Part shown: positions 26,245 through 37,631 of the stretch, one piece after another
How the letters are laid out: every line of letters starts with the position of its first letter
Position numbering within the stretch: the first letter of the stretch is position 1
Assembly: GCA_021234535.1 (NCBI GenBank)
Contig: CM037840.1
Span: 18,555,415 to 18,619,414 of the forward strand
Reading direction: 5' to 3'
From: Stichopus chloronotus
Taxonomy: Eukaryota; Echinodermata; Holothuroidea; Aspidochirotida; Stichopodidae
Length of the DNA: 64,000 nt
Position numbers and translations under genes: made by a program
The notes under the pieces: generated by a model
Databases searched by the model: none
What the model was told of the DNA's origin: nothing
What the model saw: the letters and a program-made list of their open reading frames with translations, nothing else

Positions 26245-27772
26245 GCAAAAGTTGTTCTTTCATGGATTCTTTGAGGGAAATGTACGCACTTTGGTACAAA
26301 AAGATTCAGCCAATTCCGTACCTCAGAGAGAGAGAGTGTATTGTGTTAACGATGTTTATGTTGAAGGTGGAATAAAAGTCGTTAAATCACTCAACTCATC
26401 GCAGCAAAGATCAGAAGACACCTCTGGGGATGAACCTAAGTCATTCTCTGACATTTTTGATAACAGCAAAATTTCAAGTAACCGGATATTACTTGAAGGA
26501 GATCCTGGATGTGGCAAATCAACATTTACCCTTCAGGCAGCATATGAATGGTGCTTAGGAAGTAAAACATCACCATTGAAAATGTTCCAAATTTTCATCC
26601 TGCTTCAATTGCGGTTGTTGGGAAATATTTCCTCAATCTATACCGCTATTCGATTGCTCCTGGTACCAGCAGATATAGACCTTACAGACAACGACATCAA
26701 AGAAATATTAAATAACTGTTCATCCGGTGTTATTGTACTCGATGGCTATGACGAATATCCTGACAAAGAAGACGACGACCATGAAAGTGACGTCATAAAA
26801 ATTATCAAAGGGAAGATGTTTTCCAAATTCAAAGTTGTTTTAACGTCAAGGTCATCATCTTTACCACGTGATCTAGATCCTGGTACAGTTATGATTAGAT
26901 TTACCGGATTTGATAATGCGGCTATGTACGACTACATTAAACGAGCTGTTACTGGAGGCAACGAAAAAGAGGCGCAAAAGATCAAGGATGTTCTCAGTAG
27001 TAGTCCGGTATTAGCTGATATCTGTCAGATTCCAATGTTCTGTGTACTGTTTGCTCACATAACGAAGGAGCAGACACACCAAGTGGTCAGGTTTAATTCA
27101 GTCACAAGTTTCTTCAAGTACATCATATCGTGTTTCTACAGTCACATGAGAAACAAAGATTCTGGAACTAGACAAGACGAGACCATACCTGACTATAAAT
27201 CACTTAACAAGCTAGCGTTTGACAGTTTTGTGAGTAAATCACAACAAATTACTTGGTCCAAAAATACTTTTATAGAAACTGTTGGCAGCAAATGCTACAA
27301 GGAACTATTAAGTATCGGTATTCTCATCGAGGAAACAATTCTTACGATAAACGACGAGCCAGGCGTTGATGTCAGCAATCTCATTAAGTATCAGGAATTC
27401 GTTTGATTTTATCACAAACTATTTGCTGAATGGTACGCAGCGAATTATCTTTCTACCTACGCCGGCGGGTTCCGGCCAATCTGGTTGAACGATACATTGG
27501 AGAAAATAAATCCTGTCGATCTCCAGTACGTGTTTCGCTTTGCTAGTGGATTAAACAAGAAAGCATGTGGAAGAATAGTGAGATTCCTCGAGTAGCTGGA
27601 TGGAGGCAAAACATTTGCCTCACTCTGTTTATTGGAGCAAACAATGGATGAAGAACTTCTCAAAGAGACAGTGAGAAACCTACTCTCAGATGAAACAATC
27701 ATCCGGTCATCCGATAGCAAACTCTTACAAAGATCAAACATACAACTTCTTGAAGTTGCATCAAGGAATGAT
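26245..27772 (+). pseudogene. NLR-like exon 2: NACHT NTPase with winged-helix region; three disabling lesions
   Basis: The acceptor is TATATTTCAG at 26244 and the donor GTGAGT at 27773. The exon enters in phase 1 and leaves in phase 0. The N-terminal linker reads MDSLREMYALWYKKIQPIPY. The frame then shifts at the (AG)6 run 26325-26336; removing one AG unit would restore the expected linker. Walker A GDPGCGKST is at 26498-26524, Walker B LDGYDE at 26738-26755, and the sensor-like LTSRS at about 26840-26855. The NACHT tail and winged-helix part run to FYHKLFAEWYAANYLS at 27407-27454, a segment typical of this family. A TGA at 27404-27406 sits one codon before it, and a TAG at 27593-27595 follows. 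Both stops are one C-to-T change from CGA and CAG. The last 40 codons (27653-27772) are an LRR-like 'A' module 18/40 identical to the exon at 40514. NACHT identity is secure. Confidence 0.92.
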
Positions 27773-29599
27773 GTGAGTCATTCTTTCTCTCTTTGTTTTA
27801 ATGTATGTTTTTCTCTTCCTTTAGCTTTCTTGCGATAGACCGAACTTGTTTTAAAGATATTCATGTACCACAGCCAGTTTCCACCTTAATGGATATCATA
27901 ATTTACTAGAGACTTTATTCAGTCGATGGCTTATGAAGCTACAAGGCGGTGTTCACATCGAATCCAACGTTTATGGTGGTTTACAGCTAAATGTGGTAAT
28001 GAAATTAGACCTTAGCGTTGTCTTCATTTTCATGTCAATGTGATATCTACACCAAGTTAATTTAAGTAAAAGTTTATCATTTACAGTGTTAATTACCGTA
28101 AAAAGAAAAGGTGACTTATACTTTGGGCGAAGAAGTTATCGAAACCCTCAACGCTCCCCTCACAACTGCGCGAACATTGTAACTACTTGCATGTCGGTTG
28201 TTGCGATATATGATCTGAACTTATGAAGTGAAAACAAGTAAGTTTAAATTCGTTTCCAATGATTATTACGTCTTAAAAAGATGAATAACTTCTCCAATAT
28301 AAGGCAATCTAAATGTCTTCAAATAGCCAGTTGCAACCCTCTCTATATGTCTTAATTACGGAAAAATATCAATACATGAAAAATGGTAGTACACATCAGA
28401 TTGATTCAATTGATATAAGAACGTAAAGGAATAATGCAGCGTCGTTCATTTGTTTTTTAACTCTCTCCCTCACGTATTATTCTATTAAGGGCTAAGCCTC
28501 AAGGCTCTGCCTCCAGTTGTTTCCTTTGCAACTTTTTTTTTAGGAGTGGGCTATTTCTGGGGGCGAAGCTCAAGTGATGCCCCCTTCATAACTTAAATAC
28601 TAGCAGGACTCAAAAACAAAATTGTGATACAAAAGACGTGTTAGATGACAAACTAAGTAGAGCTTCACCGTCAGCTGGCAGGAAGCATATCAGGAAATGT
28701 CGAATAAAAATACAACTAGATCTCTGGAAATATTTTTCCACATTTCACAATCGCGCTTTGCACTGTTACAATGGTCTCAAGGAACTGGTTTGCACAAGGT
28801 CACGGTACTCCTGTACACTGCACGCAGCTCGATGCAATTTAGTTCAACAGAGGTATACAGTTGCAAAATTTCTATTTACAATATTATTCATTATATATAT
28901 TGTTCATCACTTAATTACTAGGTGAAACAATGTTTTGGCCACATATGGTTTGGTCCGGTTGCCTTCCTCTTTATATCCTGGGATTCATAGATTTTCGTCA
29001 GTGCTCAAGTGAAAGGGGAACCCCTGCTTTTAAGTATTGTGATACTTCTGTAAGAGGATTGTATTTTCTTAGCCCATCACTAGAAATTTAAAAAAAATCC
29101 GTCAGAACTAACAACGTCAACGGCAATGCCTGCATTTGGTTTGCAACAGCAGAACTGTAATCCGTTCAAAAGCGTCAGAAAATTGAAAAGATGACATCGA
29201 GTTCAATGTTTGACCTGGTGGTGATTTTATAGAATAACGTTCCAGAAAAATAAGCACCAGTTAGTTTATTGAAACTTCGGCAAAACTGAAACGCTGAGCA
29301 AACTTAAAAATGACTCATGTTTCCATCACTACAGCAACATTTCAAACGAGAGAGTGATTTCATGAATATCATAGCGATAGTGTTTAATGCTAAATTTCCT
29401 TGCAATGTCGATGACTCAAGATAAATACGGTGACTAAATAGAACTTATTCTGCTGAAACAAAGTAGTAACTGATTACACGTTTGTTGCGTAGGTCAAAAC
29501 TAAATGAAACGAGCCGACAATTTATTCTTTAGGACTCCTCTCTTGATGACTGGGTCAAAAGATATAGCTTGAAATATGTAAGGGATAACAAGACTGACA
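27773..29599. other. Intron 2, first part: no feature recognised
   Basis: AT-rich intron sequence after the NACHT exon. A segment at about 28490-28580 (GGGCTAAGCCTC... and GGGGGCGAAGCTC) resembles a common invertebrate dispersed repeat, but I cannot delimit it. Confidence 0.45.
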
Positions 29600-30453
29600 A
29601 GAGGGCAATCCACGGAGTTCCGTATCTCATCGCTAACATGCATTGATTTCAATAGAGGGAATGCACATGGGGATATGTGATAGTTTATAGCAACCACATG
29701 TCACAGAGAGCCTATCCTGGCACTGATTCTAAATTAGAGCCAAATATTCTTTAAACATAAAATGGTTTAAGCAGAACTGAACATAAAATGGTAATATTGA
29801 TATCTACTGTAAGGTAGCAAGCTAAAGCCTATAGCCTGGTGCCACAACTTAGGCTAAAGTAACGATAACAATAACGGCTCAAAGGTATCTGTGCATATTA
29901 CGCTACATAACACAATTATAACAATGGATTATGTTAGGCTTAGTGGTTACAGTTAGGGGCAGGATATAAGAGCATCCCTATATGGGTTATATGCACATTA
30001 GTCTCCTATTTACCTGTGCAGGACCTGGTTCTGCAATTACTGATTGCAATAATAGTAATGTTCTCACAATTTGCAGGAATGTACAAAAACATTACCCACA
30101 GAGGCCAGTTCTGCTAAAGTATCTTGACTAAAGCTAAAAGGTGGTGTCTATTGCCCCGGACACCAGTTCTATTTATTTTTTACCAAACAATCATACAATT
30201 TCACCAGCTTACAGTAAGAATGATAAACTGTATCTTCGTAACTGTGTTCATAGGAACGGCCTTGCAAAATTTTGTGTATAATGCCCCATTAGCTCTCAAG
30301 ATATGCTGGAAATACAAATCTTTAGGCAAAATAGCTGTCACAAATATCAGCACTGAGATTTCACTGGATTTACCATTACATTTCATTTTGTTGAACAAAG
30401 TATTCTCAGGTAAGTCCTTACCAATTTTTATGAAATGTCTGACTTTTGACTGA
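29600..30453 (+). repeat. Dispersed intronic repeat, partial 5' copies
   Basis: It begins GAGGGCAATCCACGGAGTT, then TCTCATCGCTAACATGCATT and GATTTCAA. The same opening appears at 30569 and 38558. The later part (from about 30190) carries the 'CTCAAGATATGCTGGAAATAC' type block and a CAGGTAAGT. The 3' end motif of the family is missing here, so this is a truncated or rearranged copy. Confidence 0.6.
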
Positions 30454-31322
30454 TAACAACAAAAGCCAGATTTGTATCCTTCTGAAAAAATAAACCCAGG
30501 AACTTAGACGAACCTAAAAAAAAAACAAAAAAACAGATATGTAGCCAAAAAAAAACAAAACAAAAAACAAGAGCGCAATGCAGGGAGTTGCATATCTCAT
30601 CGCCAACATGCTCATTGATTTCAATACAGGGCCTGCACATGGAAATTTGTTACAGTTGATTGCTAAGTACTTACAAAACTTGAAGTTAATTGGTTTAATA
30701 GTTCTCAAGATATTCTGGAAATACAAATTTTAGGGCAAAATTGGCTTCTTTTTTTTTCTAAAAAATCAGCAAATTTCACTCTCTTTACCACAAAAGTGAT
30801 ACACCTTGAATATTTCATTCTCATGTAAGTTTTGCAAAATTTTGCATTAAATGCTCAAATACTTCTCAAGATATGCTGGGAATAGCAATTTTAGGGCAAA
30901 ATTGGCCTTTTTTAAAAAAAAATCAGCAAATTTAACTCGATTCACCATTACAGTAATATTATGTTGAACAATGTGTTCTCAGGTAAGTACTTACGAAACT
31001 GTAAGTTAATTGATCTAGTAGTTCTCAAGATATGCTGGAAATACTAATTTTGGGGCACAATTGGCTTTGTTTTCTAAAAAGTCAGCAAAATTCACTGGAT
31101 TTATCATTACAGTAGTATTGTGTTGAACAATGTGTTCTCAGGTAAGTACTAACAAAAATTTAAGTTAATTGGTCAAATAGTTTTCATGATATGCTGGAAA
31201 TGCAAATTTTGGGGCAAAAGAGGTTTTTTTCTGAAAAAAATTAGCAAATTTGACTTGATCTACCATACAACTAATACATCTTGGACATATTGGCATCATG
31301 CACAACCTTACCTAGTTTAAAC

Positions 31323-32035
31323 TTAAAGGGTATAAAGACATTTCAAACCATTTTCATGCATATTCCTGACGTTTTGAAATGAACTTCTAATGGGCAACAT
31401 GATATGTTCAAACTTCCCACCCAACAGAGATTCTAACACCATGCATGTACACGAAGGGCGCGGCCATTATGATGTAATTGACTGTGATCTCTGAGGCTTA
31501 TGACGTAGTCGACGACCATCTCTAATCCACGACGACCAACCTGATTGTCCTACATAATTCGTAATTACATAACTTATTCCCCTGTCTCTAAAAAGGTTCA
31601 CTTAGTGCTTCTAAAAATTACGTTTTCTTTATCTTCACGGTATTGTTCGCACCGGCTCACACTTCGTAATGTTACCTTTTGATGAAAAATTCTTCTTCTT
31701 CTGTGTTTTATTGCGATCGTATCTATTACCTTATCTTGTGATAGCCACATTGAATACAAAGAGTGTCTAATAACTAATTATGCACGTTAATCACGTTGAT
31801 CATGGTTGGTCGTCGATTACGTCACAAGCCACGGGGATTACAGTAAATTACATCAAAATGCCCCGCGCCCTTGATATACAAGCATAGTGTTAGAAACTCT
31901 GTGGGGAGGGAAGTTTGAACATACCATGTTGCACATTAAAAGTTCATTTCAAAACGTCAAGAATGTGAATGAAAATGGTTTGAAATGGCTTAAATAAGTC
32001 AGGAGACATGTTCCTTAACTGGAGTTCCCCTTTAA
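31323..32035. mobile_element. TTAA-flanked foldback MITE (piggyBac-type target)
   Basis: The left half (31327 onward) is repeated inverted in the right half to 32031. Shared words include TTTCAAACCATTTTCAT, GACGTTTTGAAATGAACTT, ATGTTCAAACTTCCC and TTCTAACAC, so each arm is roughly 200 bp. TTAA lies outside both ends (31323-31326 and 32032-32035). The related repeat copy at 38558 shows the unoccupied site: GTTTAAAT-TTAA-TAGCTCATGCAC against GTTTAAAC-TTAA here. TTAA duplication points to a piggyBac-type transposase acting in trans; the superfamily is inference. The element has no coding frame. Confidence 0.85.
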
Positions 32036-32093
32036 TCACTCATATACTTTTCAAACTATTCTGGAAAAACCACAATTTGGACAGGTCCGGACG

Positions 32094-33084
32094 TATGGCA
32101 AGCCGTTTTACTTTTTATTCTGTATTTGATGATATCAGTAAATAATTGCATATATCATTAAATCATTTATTGATATCAAAAAAGGGAATTTAAGATATCA
32201 GTAAATGATTTAAAGATATCAGTAATTGCCACGAATTTGTGTTATCAACTGAAATCTTGATATCAGAAAATCATTCCATGATATCAGTAAATCATTTAAA
32301 GATATCTCAAAATGAATTAAAGATATCTTTAAATATGGCGGACATACCACAAATTCGGCCTTAGTTAAAGATATCATGAATTCGAATTAACGATATGTAC
32401 ATATCACTAATTCGGATTTAATGATATCAAGAATTGGAATTAAGGATATGTACATATCACTAATTCGAGTTATTGATATCATTAAATATGGCTGTCATAT
32501 CATGAACTGGGCCTTATGTAATGATATCATGAATTCGAATTAACGATATGTACATATCCTTAATTCCAGTTCTTGAAATCATTAAATCCGAATTAGTGAT
32601 ATGTACATATCCTTAATTCGAATTCATGATATCATTAAATAAGACCGAATTTGTGATATGTCCGCCATATTTAATGATATCAATAATTCGAATTGGGGAT
32701 ATGTACATATCGTTAATTCCAATTAGTGATATCATTAAAGGTGGAGAAATTTTGGATATGTGCGTCATTTTTACCGATATCTACAATCCATTTACTGATA
32801 TCTGTGAACAAATTTTTGATATCATAAATAGAATTAATGATATCTGAAAACTGTTCGCATTTTAAGATATCAGTTATTCTTTTTCTGATATCAAAAATTC
32901 TATTTCGTGATATCATTAAAACATTTAATGATATCATCAATTGAACTACACTAATTACAGATATTTTTAAATAATTTAAGATATCATTAAAAGAATTAAA
33001 GATATCAGTAAATGATTTAATGATATCTGCAATTATTTGCTGATATCATTAAATACAGAATAAAAAGTAAAACGGCTTGCAATA
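32094..33084. mobile_element. TA-flanked 987-bp foldback with an interior array of GATATC repeats
   Basis: The ends are near-perfect inverted repeats: GCAAGCCGTTTTACTTTTTA and on through TTCTGTATTT from 32098, with its reverse complement ending at 33080. TA stands at 32094-32095 and 33083-33084. Inside, the palindrome GATATC recurs dozens of times at roughly 15-30-bp spacing, in contexts like GATATCATTAAAT, GATATCAGTAAATGATT and GATATGTACATATC. Adjacent copies can therefore pair with one another in either direction. There is no transposase frame. It inserted into the dispersed repeat 30569-33311, whose empty counterpart is at 38558-39727. A non-autonomous Tc1/mariner-like element that grew by internal tandem amplification fits. 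Confidence 0.85.
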
Positions 33085-33703
33085 CTGACGCACACACACA
33101 TTGGCACGGACACGTTTTCATTTATACCACCCAACAATACCCTCTTGTACCCATGGTCACTCTACCATGGGGTACCCCTGCAGGGCCTCGCTACTGATGA
33201 AATCCAAGCGTTTCCATGGCAACCGTTCTCCCATGGGTGCACAGTACAATATAAAGTTCCACTAGCCAAGTGACTACAATATCTCGTCTTAGCCTCTATA
33301 GAGCGATGAGACAAAAACATTTGAGTGGCATTGTATACAACCCCTATATGGCTACATCCTACTTAAGAAAGCATGTCCTCGCATGTCTGCATATTTCTGT
33401 ACATGTCTGTACATAACAAAAGGCAGCTATTTTGCATCAGATATTATACAGAACACAACCAAGAAGCCCAAGACCTCGTGCAGGTTGGTGGAATGCGGAT
33501 CAGAGCTCCCCACTCACACGTCGGTGTTCTTAGAATTCTTTAAATTAGTGGTTAAACACTATTTCATTGACGTTGGAGTCAGTTGTTACATTTATAAGTC
33601 AAGACTATTACATATATGACGCGTATTACGTTAAAGGTTGTCATTACAGTGGTGGGGTAAACATGATTTCCCTTTAATAGTTGAGCTTTATTCTGTTTCT
33701 CAG

Positions 33704-33909
33704 ATACCCATATCGTGCATCACTTTAAACCAGTCGTTTGAAAAAGTTGACAAGGACGAAATAAAACTCCAATCAGGACAAACTTTACCAAACCTCTTGA
33801 CATTGGAGAAGATACTCATAAAGACAGAGAAGGAGAGAGAACTGTCAGAAGATGAAGTCGTAAAGATTTGTGCTTATTCACTAAGATCAAGAAGACTAAA
33901 AGAGACATC
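33704..33909 (+). CDS. NLR-like exon 3: LRR-like cassette module B
   Basis: The acceptor is TTCTGTTTCTCAG at 33703 and the donor GTGAGT at 33910. The exon enters in phase 0, matching the NACHT exon's exit, and leaves in phase 2. The 68 codons begin IPISCITLNQSF and include LQSGQTLPNL, LEKILI and SEDEVVKICAYSLRSRRLKE. The spaced leucine/isoleucine pattern is LRR-like (one strand, one helix, next strand). Its start is clearly paralogous to the exon at 47745 (IPIFCVYLGG..., 12 of the first 40 residues identical without gaps). No lesion is seen in this exon. The exact LRR subclass is not recognised. Confidence 0.75.
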
Positions 33910-34009
33910 GTGAGTTTAAAACAAAATGAAGCAGTGTTTAAAAGACCTTGGATGTTAATCCTACATTTGATTTCAGCAGTTACTCCACATCACTCCAATC
34001 TTCAATTTT

Positions 34010-34255
34010 GATTACTAGTAAGCAAAATTCTCAATTATTTATGATGTTTGATTCACATGAAAAAAATGCAGATCAGTTCTTACACTGAAGGAACGGAGTG
34101 ATTTGATTACCTATGTGGTCTTTGTTTCATCAGGATATGACACTTTAAATTAGAATTCCTCCACAAGGAGGAATTTTAGACAGACAGAGGGACTGGCTAA
34201 AGGTACGTTGTGGATTGAATTGGAACTTTCTGGGCAATGAGTTAAGTCCCTGTCG
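34010..34255. repeat. Intronic dispersed repeat copy
   Basis: Homologous by shared ordered words to 25285-25520 (GCAAAATTCTCAA, GATTAC.TATGTGG, GGAGGAATTTTAGACAG, AGAGGGACTGG). There is no coding capacity. Confidence 0.5.
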
Positions 34256-36614
34256 TGAAGCCCCTTCCACATTACGAGACACAACCAGTTCTTCTGACTA
34301 GAATATTCAGACACGTCGCAAAGTATGGAAGGCCTGACAACTAGTTGTTAGATCAAGGCAAACGTCACATCAACAGAGTCCTGTGCACTTGCCATGCGAC
34401 AAAGGGTGAAAACTGTGAGAGATGTCTGCACTGTAAGCTGCACTAGTGACCGAGCTAGCAGTTTCAGTCAGGGGGATTTTGAGGGCTCTGCATAATAGAA
34501 ATATCCCCTGTTCCTTAAATATATGGGGGGGGGGGGGGTGAGTGCTGACAGGATTAGGGTTTCTGTTTAGAGAGGGTGGCGATTTTTGACAGTCAGCCTC
34601 TACCTGCGCGAACATTGTACTTCTATGTGCGTGCATACAAGCTAGTCAAACGGTGATACATGAACTAATCATCCAGTGAAAACAAACATATATGACGACA
34701 AGTCTATTGGTTATCATATCTCACAAATATCAATGAGGATCAACTAGTTTGAGGCAAGATGGGGTCAAATAACCTCAAACCTCTCTATATAGGGACCCTA
34801 GGGAGTATCTAAGCACGGCGCCACCATTACTGACGCGGAACACTTCAGAACATCTTGGCTTTTCAAATACCCCAGATACCCGGAAACGGCACTTCCTGGT
34901 GTTACAAGCTGCATATACACAGTCGTGAGACAGGTATCTCATGTTTGCAATTTCTCAAATTAATAAATGCAAAAGTTATTCTATAAAAATGCTAATACAT
35001 CTAATGGGTGTAAATATTTTAGACAAAAGCAATCCAAAATATTACTATGTTTTTATAGATTCCTTTATTTCCCTTAAATTGAGAAATTTTGGATATGTGA
35101 TATTTTCTTAAGGCTTAGCTGATGCACCATAGAGAACAAACCTGAATGTGGTGTCTTTGGCCATTGGGGAAGAAGGGGGGGGGGGTGGGATTTGAAAGCC
35201 AAGCTGTATTCTCCACGACCAGCGATGGTGACGTTCTGCTATAGATATTCTGTCCCACGTGCGCCTAAAAGGGTTCTCCCTCAGGTAAGAACCCTCGTCT
35301 GACGGTCCTCTTTACGGGCCTGATATATCTCATCATTAGCCTATACAGCATATGTATTATGCTCTTTCGATTTGTAGTAAAGTTGTCCCTACCCTTAAAC
35401 CCATGTTAAGTACTCGTGCCACTGTTACCATTAAACGCTCTTAATTTCAAAGTCTGTCTCCTTCACCTCTGGATTGATGCCATCTCTCTACCTCATCCTG
35501 AATCTACGGAAGCCGACAGGTACGGTGGGATGGAGTAATCGATATTCTTGTAAAACCATCTATTTTCCTGTCCCGCTTTCTAAAACGTGTGAAAGGAGAA
35601 ATGCTCCTAAGAAATGGTCCTCACCAAACATTAAAACATTAATCAAACAGTGGCAAAATGTAACAGATCGATAAAAGATAATCGATGTTACAAATGTAAC
35701 TGTACTACTGTAGTTCTCCCACTGAACATCCACTAGTAGAGAGAGAACAGTTAAAAAGTAAAAAAATGCCGTACCACCGCCCAACGTTTAGCTAGGTATT
35801 GCTCCTCTGTTTGGGAACCTTGCAGCTAGCCTTTCCACAGCTACTACTGGCTACCGGCTACCACACCATGCCATACCCAGATTTTAAGGACAACTTTAGT
35901 CATATTACCGTCAGAAGTAGAAGAAGGCCTTAATCTTCGTCCAAAAAGTCTTGGCTTATTTAGTAGTGCATTAGAATTGCGACAGTCATATGGATTTATT
36001 ATGGCATAAAAATATTAAAGATGAGATCGTTATTTCTTGAAGTACCCCCTGACTCTTTTGGAATACCTGTTGTCGACAAACGGGACAGAAGAATTGATGG
36101 TTTACGAGTATTTTGATTACTCACTCCCACAGCGCCTCTCTGCTAATGCAAGGATGCGCTGGTGGTGATTCCGGTTGAATAAATACCCTCAACACCCCTT
36201 CAATTTTGTGACAATGTGACGAGTATTTTAACGACAACATTTTCCGTTGAAAAAGATAATGACGCCTTTTCACATTTAAAATGAGGAATCGGAAGTATAA
36301 TAATAACCGGCAAAGGAACTATGGAATCAATTTATTTAAACGACATGCATTGACGTAACATTCTTATATTATCGGGCATCTGTAAATATATCCCCATATC
36401 AAACAAAATCATACCGCCAATATTTTAAGCTCATTTTACTGACTTTAATTAATAGGACATTAAAATTATGCAACACCACTCAGCTCAATAGTACCTTCTA
36501 TAAAATTTGAGACATTTTTGTTTGTACGTATACATGACAGTATACGTTCAAATCGACGCTCCTTAGTTTATTTGTTTGTTTGGTTTTTAATTAATGCGTT
36601 TATTTCTTCTACAG
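34256..36614. other. Intron 3, no gene; poly-G runs
   Basis: Runs of 14 G (34525-34538) and 11 G (35175-35185) stand out in AT-rich DNA. A segment near 34860-34910 (ATACCCGGAAACGGCACTTCC) resembles 58550-58580 (GATACCTGGAAGTGGCACTTCC) and probably marks a dispersed repeat. No exon-like frame is found. Confidence 0.45.
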
Positions 36615-36697
36615 GTTCGGAAATTATTTGTTGCCCGCTGCCCTTTCATTTTCGGAAAAGGTTCAGGCTGCTGAAATTACAAAGAGGAACATCAAAG
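36615..36697 (+). CDS. NLR-like exon 4: LRR-like cassette module C
   Basis: The acceptor is TTATTTCTTCTACAG at 36614 and the donor GTAAAC at 36698. Exon 3 leaves TC; the first base G completes serine, and the exon then reads FGNYLLPAALSF and ends TKRNIK with one base over (phase 2 in, phase 1 out). The joined KETS-FGNYLLP segment looks like a continuous LRR. The same length class, phases and landmark residues (F..Y.LP near the start, R..K at the end) recur in the exon at 49701. The frame is intact. Support comes from phase and paralogy, since the exon is short. Confidence 0.65.
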
Positions 36698-37188
36698 GTA
36701 AACTCGATCTTTATAAACAGAAATAATAATTGTGGCTCGGTACTTGGTATTTCAGAGACTAGTTTTAGCAAGGCTTGTGACTATTATGATGTTGGGTCAA
36801 TGTAATTCGCCTGGATATTTGATCGAAAATATAAACAAGAAGTAAATTTGCCCTTCTAAGAAAGTCATGACTGGAGATATTCTAACAAAACATTAGGATT
36901 AAAATAATAAGAATGAAGAAAAAAGCATTTTTCCAAAATTCAAATTCCAAAGAGTTGAAAGTAAGCAGACATTGGTATTCACTGTATACGTTACTGTATC
37001 AGAAGCAATATCGATTTTTTACGTAGACGTTATAGTACCAGGCGATTTGTAGTTTGTCAGCCCTACTCGCCGTCAGAGGTGGCCAGATGCGTTGACCGTG
37101 AACTAATTTAATAAGAGCGCAGTATATGTGCATTACATTACATACGGAGTGAGGACTCCATTGAAGTTTATTCCTGAACCCCAACCTT

Positions 37189-37190
<2 letters not shown>

Positions 37191-37279
<89 letters not shown>
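37191..37279. repeat. (TA)n microsatellite, ~89 bp
   Basis: An uninterrupted AT dinucleotide run of about 44 units lies in intron 4. Runs of this kind are length-unstable and prone to assembly error. Confidence 0.95.
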
Positions 37280-37283
<4 letters not shown>

Positions 37284-37483
37284 CTATATCTCATGATACT
37301 CAAAATACAGTCATGCATTACGTTACGTATTACATATGACTAGGTACATGTGTATGTCCCGTTCGGGATCTTCTTCACAGACCATATACTCTTATAAGAG
37401 CAATATGTTCAAGAAGTAAAGTTAATTGAAAAAAAAATGATGTCATGAAGATGTTACCAATATCATTTTGGCAACTGTCTTAG

Positions 37484-37536
37484 GATTTTGTATCCAGAGC
37501 CCTCATAAATTACATTTGTGTTACCTGCAGTGGAAG
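37484..37536 (+). CDS. NLR-like exon 5a: LRR-like module D, alternative copy
   Basis: The acceptor is GGCAACTGTCTTAG at 37483 and the donor GTTAGT at 37537. Entered in phase 1 it reads GFCIQSPHKLHLCYLQWK and leaves in phase 0. Length (53 nt), phases and the unusual donor are identical to those of exon 5b at 37632, and the protein ends L-Q-W-K where 5b ends G-L-W-E. Since both copies go from phase 1 to phase 0, joining 5a to 5b would break the frame, so only one can be used per transcript. It could instead be a decayed duplicate, as its sequence is the more diverged of the three D modules. Confidence 0.45.
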
Positions 37537-37631
37537 GTTAGTAGCATTTTGTACTTACGTTTTCTTACCATTTTGTGTTTAAAAGCTCCATTTATAATAT
37601 CCTTCCATATATCAAATTTGCCTCTTTGCAG

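Larger units (their letters stand above)
30569..33311 (+). repeat. Dispersed intronic repeat, full copy carrying two nested insertions
   Basis: The opening (GAGCGCAATGCAGGGAGTT, TCTCATCGCCAACATG) is followed by four 159-161-bp units, each starting near TTCTCAAGATATGCTGGAAAT (30702, 30863, 31022, 31181). The family's late segments follow: AATTTGGACAGGTCCGGACG at about 32074, then CATTGGCACGGACACG, a CCATGG-rich part, and the end GCGATGAGA at 33311. The copy at 38558-39727 has the same order without the insertions at 31323-32035 and 32094-33084. The element is not coding. Its class is unclear; the ends share only a short TCTCATCGC inverted motif. Confidence 0.75.

Noticed and set aside
32094..33084. 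CRISPR-like regular repeat array
   Set aside because: The repeats are short palindromes with variable spacing, inside a foldback element with TA flanks in a eukaryotic intron. They are not direct repeats with unique spacers.
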